Below, one piece after another: positions 61,546 through 64,000 of a DNA stretch of 64,000 nucleotides; the stretch's first letter is position 1, and each line of letters begins with the position of its first letter. The notes beneath the pieces were generated by a model that ran no database searches, was not told the DNA's origin, and saw only the letters and a program-made list of their open reading frames with translations. Position numbers and translations under genes: made by a program. This DNA comes from an uncultured Planctomycetaceae bacterium (GTDB lineage Bacteria > Planctomycetota > Planctomycetia > Planctomycetales > Planctomycetaceae): positions 1 through 64,000 of the forward strand of contig CAITYU010000124.1 of assembly GCA_903896675.1 (NCBI GenBank), in the 5' to 3' direction.

Positions 61546-62688
61546 TCACAGACGCAGAAATGTCCGAGTCCTGTACAGCCAGTACAGAAACAACCACTGC
61601 CCAGCCAATGCACCTGTCGCCAGCACCACCGCACCCCACTGAACACCCGCCAGACGCGCTGTACCACCCAGAAAGAAAACTGCCATCCGATCAAAGTCCA
61701 CAAACCGCGGCACCATGTAAATGGCAATCGCATTCATACCAATCACCGACCAGAAAAATGCCGGACGACGCAGTCCCACCACATCAATCAACAGATAAAA
61801 CACACTCAGCAGCAACAGACTGAAACCACCCGCCACCAGCACAAATGAACTGGTCCAGATGTTCTTGATGATCGGGAACCACCGCGACCACTCATAACCG
61901 CCGGACACCAGCAACACGCCCGCAACCGCCAGACCACCCGCCTTCACCAGCCCCGACCAGCCACTCTTCAGCCACAAGCCCGACAACACCCCCAGTAATA
62001 CCGTCGACACCGCCGGAATCGTTGACAGCAACCCCTCGTTGTCGCCAAATCCGTACCACTGCGCCGGTATCTGCCCGGGCAACAGCCGCCGATCCAGCCA
62101 GCCGGCAAGGTTTCCAGCCTTCGTATAATCACCACGCATACCACCCGGAGCCGGCACCAGAGCCAGCACCGCCCAGTATCCCAGCAGAATCGCCAGCGTG
62201 ATCAGCATCAGACCACGCACCCGAAACTTCAGAAATAACAACGCCGCCAGCCCGTAACAGATGCCAATCCGCTGCAACACTCCACAGTAACGCAGACTGC
62301 CCGGTTGCAGACGCAACAGACCGTTCGCTATCAGACCCAGCAGCAGCAGCAGCGAAACCCGCCGCAGAATTCGCCACACCGCCGCACTCGGCTGAGACTG
62401 ATACTTCCCCAGCGAATACGGAATCACACAACCCACCAGAAACAGAAACAACGGGAAAATCAGATCGTAAAACCGGAAACCAGCCCACTCCACATGCTCA
62501 AACTGCTCCCGCAGTCGCACCGCCCACGGCTGGGGAAAAACAGCCAGCACGGCATTGGCCAGTGTATCGCCACCCATGATCCAGAACATGTCAAAGCCAC
62601 GCAGCGCATCCAGAGACAACAGCCGCTGCTCACCCGACGCTGTCACTGCCCCGTCGCGTTTCTGGTCTCGCCGCCCTGCCTTGTCCAT
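61546..62688 (-). CDS. DUF5009/HgsNAT-like membrane acyltransferase
   Basis: RLLSLDALRGFDMFWIMGGDTLANAV; GFRFYDLIFPLFLFLVGCVIPYSL; multiple TM helices; C-terminal MNAIAIYMVPRFVDFD. Confidence 0.85.
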   Translation of the reverse strand: MDKAGRRDQKRDGAVTASGEQRLLSLDALRGFDMFWIMGGDTLANAVLAVFPQPWAVRLREQFEHVEWAGFRFYDLIFPLFLFLVGCVIPYSLGKYQSQPSAAVWRILRRVSLLLLLGLIANGLLRLQPGSLRYCGVLQRIGICYGLAALLFLKFRVRGLMLITLAILLGYWAVLALVPAPGGMRGDYTKAGNLAGWLDRRLLPGQIPAQWYGFGDNEGLLSTIPAVSTVLLGVLSGLWLKSGWSGLVKAGGLAVAGVLLVSGGYEWSRWFPIIKNIWTSSFVLVAGGFSLLLLSVFYLLIDVVGLRRPAFFWSVIGMNAIAIYMVPRFVDFDRMAVFFLGGTARLAGVQWGAVVLATGALAGQWLFLYWLYRTRTFLRL

Positions 62689-62765
62689 ATCTCCACCCCC
62701 CCACACCAACCCCCCACACCAACCCGGCACACCACCGCCGCATTACGCTCGCACAGCACTGCTGC

Positions 62766-63653
62766 TCACACCAGCTCCACTCCCCGCTGCCGCATCAACA
62801 GCTTCATGTCTTCCCAGACATCCTTCTTGGCCGCCGGAGTCCGCAGCAGGTAGGACGGATGATAGGTCGCCAGCACCACAGCCCCCTGATACTCAAACAG
62901 ACGACCGCGCAGCTTCGAAATCGGAGTCGTGACTCCCAGCAGGTTCTGCGCCGCTACCGCACCCCAGCACACAATGTATTTCGGTCGGACAATCTGAATC
63001 TGCGCATCCAGAAATTCCCGGCAGTTCGCCGCTTCCTGCGGCGTCGGAGTGCGATTGCCCGGAGGACGACAGCGGAGCACATTGCAGATATACAGATCCT
63101 CACGCCGCAGACGACAGGCTCCGATAATCTTGTCCAGCAGTTGACCCGCCGCCCCCACAAACGGCACACCCTGCTCGTCCTCATCCTGCCCCGGAGCTTC
63201 CCCGATGAACATGATCTCCGCCGTCAGACTGCCCACACCAAATACTGTCTGAGTCCTGCGGTCCGCCAGCTCCGTACAGCGACGACAACCAGCCACCAGC
63301 TGCGCCACCGCACAGGCTGCGTCCTGACGCTGACCCGCCGTCTCCAGCGGACCAGACAGCAACCGCTGAATCTCAGGCAACGCCTCCGGACGACGCACCC
63401 CACCCGCGCCCTCTACACCCTCCAGACCCGGAATTCGTCGCAGCGGCGGCACCACTGCAGTCGCTCCGGTACCCGCAACCGGCTTCACCGGACGTCGAGT
63501 TCCCGTTGCCGCCGGAACCTCAGCCGCCGATACCGCCGCACGCGAAACCTCAGCCACACCACGCCGCACCTGCAACTCCACCTTCGGCAGATGCGTCACT
63601 CCCAGACCCGTCAGATGCTTCAGCAGCTGGGCCATCGCTCGTTTGCTGTTCAT
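62766..63653 (-). CDS. uracil-DNA glycosylase, family 4-like (Fe-S)
   Basis: [68 protein letters not shown]. Confidence 0.92.
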   Translation of the reverse strand: MNSKRAMAQLLKHLTGLGVTHLPKVELQVRRGVAEVSRAAVSAAEVPAATGTRRPVKPVAGTGATAVVPPLRRIPGLEGVEGAGGVRRPEALPEIQRLLSGPLETAGQRQDAACAVAQLVAGCRRCTELADRRTQTVFGVGSLTAEIMFIGEAPGQDEDEQGVPFVGAAGQLLDKIIGACRLRREDLYICNVLRCRPPGNRTPTPQEAANCREFLDAQIQIVRPKYIVCWGAVAAQNLLGVTTPISKLRGRLFEYQGAVVLATYHPSYLLRTPAAKKDVWEDMKLLMRQRGVELV

Positions 63654-63779
63654 CAACCCGCCCCGTACTGACGCCCCCAATACCCGCCGGCACTGCAATA
63701 CACACAACAGACAACCGGCACAGCCCCGCAGTATACCGCCCGGCAACGCAATCACGAAGTGCCGACCGCCGACGGGATG

Positions 63780-64000
63780 TCACTTTCCGGAGCCCCGGCC
63801 GACCCACGGCTCCGGTTCCCGCCAGATCACCAGCAGACACACAAAACCCACCAGCGGAGCCAGTCCCACCAGCGCCAGACCCTCGTCAAATCGACCCGTC
63901 CGATCCACCACCAGCCCAAACAACTTCTGCAACGGTGATGCCGTCAGCCAGCCCACCGCACTCAGCACTCCCGCCGCCTTCCCCATGTTGCGACTGCTCA
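63780..64000 (-). CDS. C-terminal end of a membrane transporter (MFS-like), truncated by the window edge
   Basis: SSRNMGKAAGVLSAVGWLTASPLQKLFGLVVDRTGRFDEGLALVGLAPLVGFVCLLVIW; frame remains open to the edge. Confidence 0.65.
   Translation of the reverse strand, partial: SSRNMGKAAGVLSAVGWLTASPLQKLFGLVVDRTGRFDEGLALVGLAPLVGFVCLLVIWREPEPWVGRGSGK

Noticed and set aside
62859-63671. 270-aa plus-strand ORF, Arg/His/Thr-rich
   Set aside because: Antisense to the uracil-DNA glycosylase
1-64000. Prophage, integrative element or defence island
   Set aside because: No integrase, transposase, phage structural, restriction-modification or toxin-antitoxin motifs recognised; the single tRNA is not flanked by an integrase or an obvious repeated attachment site

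Overview
This 64 kb window is gene-dense and GC-rich. By family content it looks like chromosomal DNA from a planctomycete: DUF1501 / DUF1549-DUF1553 proteins with a CxxCH motif, several ECF sigma factors, a large Ser/Thr kinase with beta-propeller/TPR-like regions, a sulfatase, DUF1080, and an orphan MraZ. I support about 46 protein-coding genes, one tRNA-Ser(GCT), three good intrinsic-terminator candidates, several inverted repeats and a few short tandem repeats. I found no rRNA, CRISPR array, prophage, transposase or integron. Most long ORFs in the supplied track that lie opposite a recognisable gene are antisense artefacts of GC-rich codon usage. The strongest candidate for an under-described system is 35.1-41.0 kb. 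There an ECF sigma factor gene overlaps a gene whose product fuses a membrane anti-sigma-like N-terminus to a DUF1549/DUF1553-type region with a CxxCH haem-type motif. It sits directly downstream of a stand-alone DUF1549/1553 + DUF1501 pair and is separated from that pair by a perfect 12-bp hairpin. Other items worth a look: an ECF sigma factor divergent from a giant Ser/Thr kinase and start/stop-coupled to a sulfur-amino-acid PLP enzyme; a thioredoxin-trypsin fusion with paired palindromes upstream; a beta-propeller apparently inserted inside a LamG-like domain; an orphan mraZ with TGGG-type upstream motifs; and a very large secretin next to a putative lipoprotein. All family calls come from reading motifs by eye; no database searches were run.
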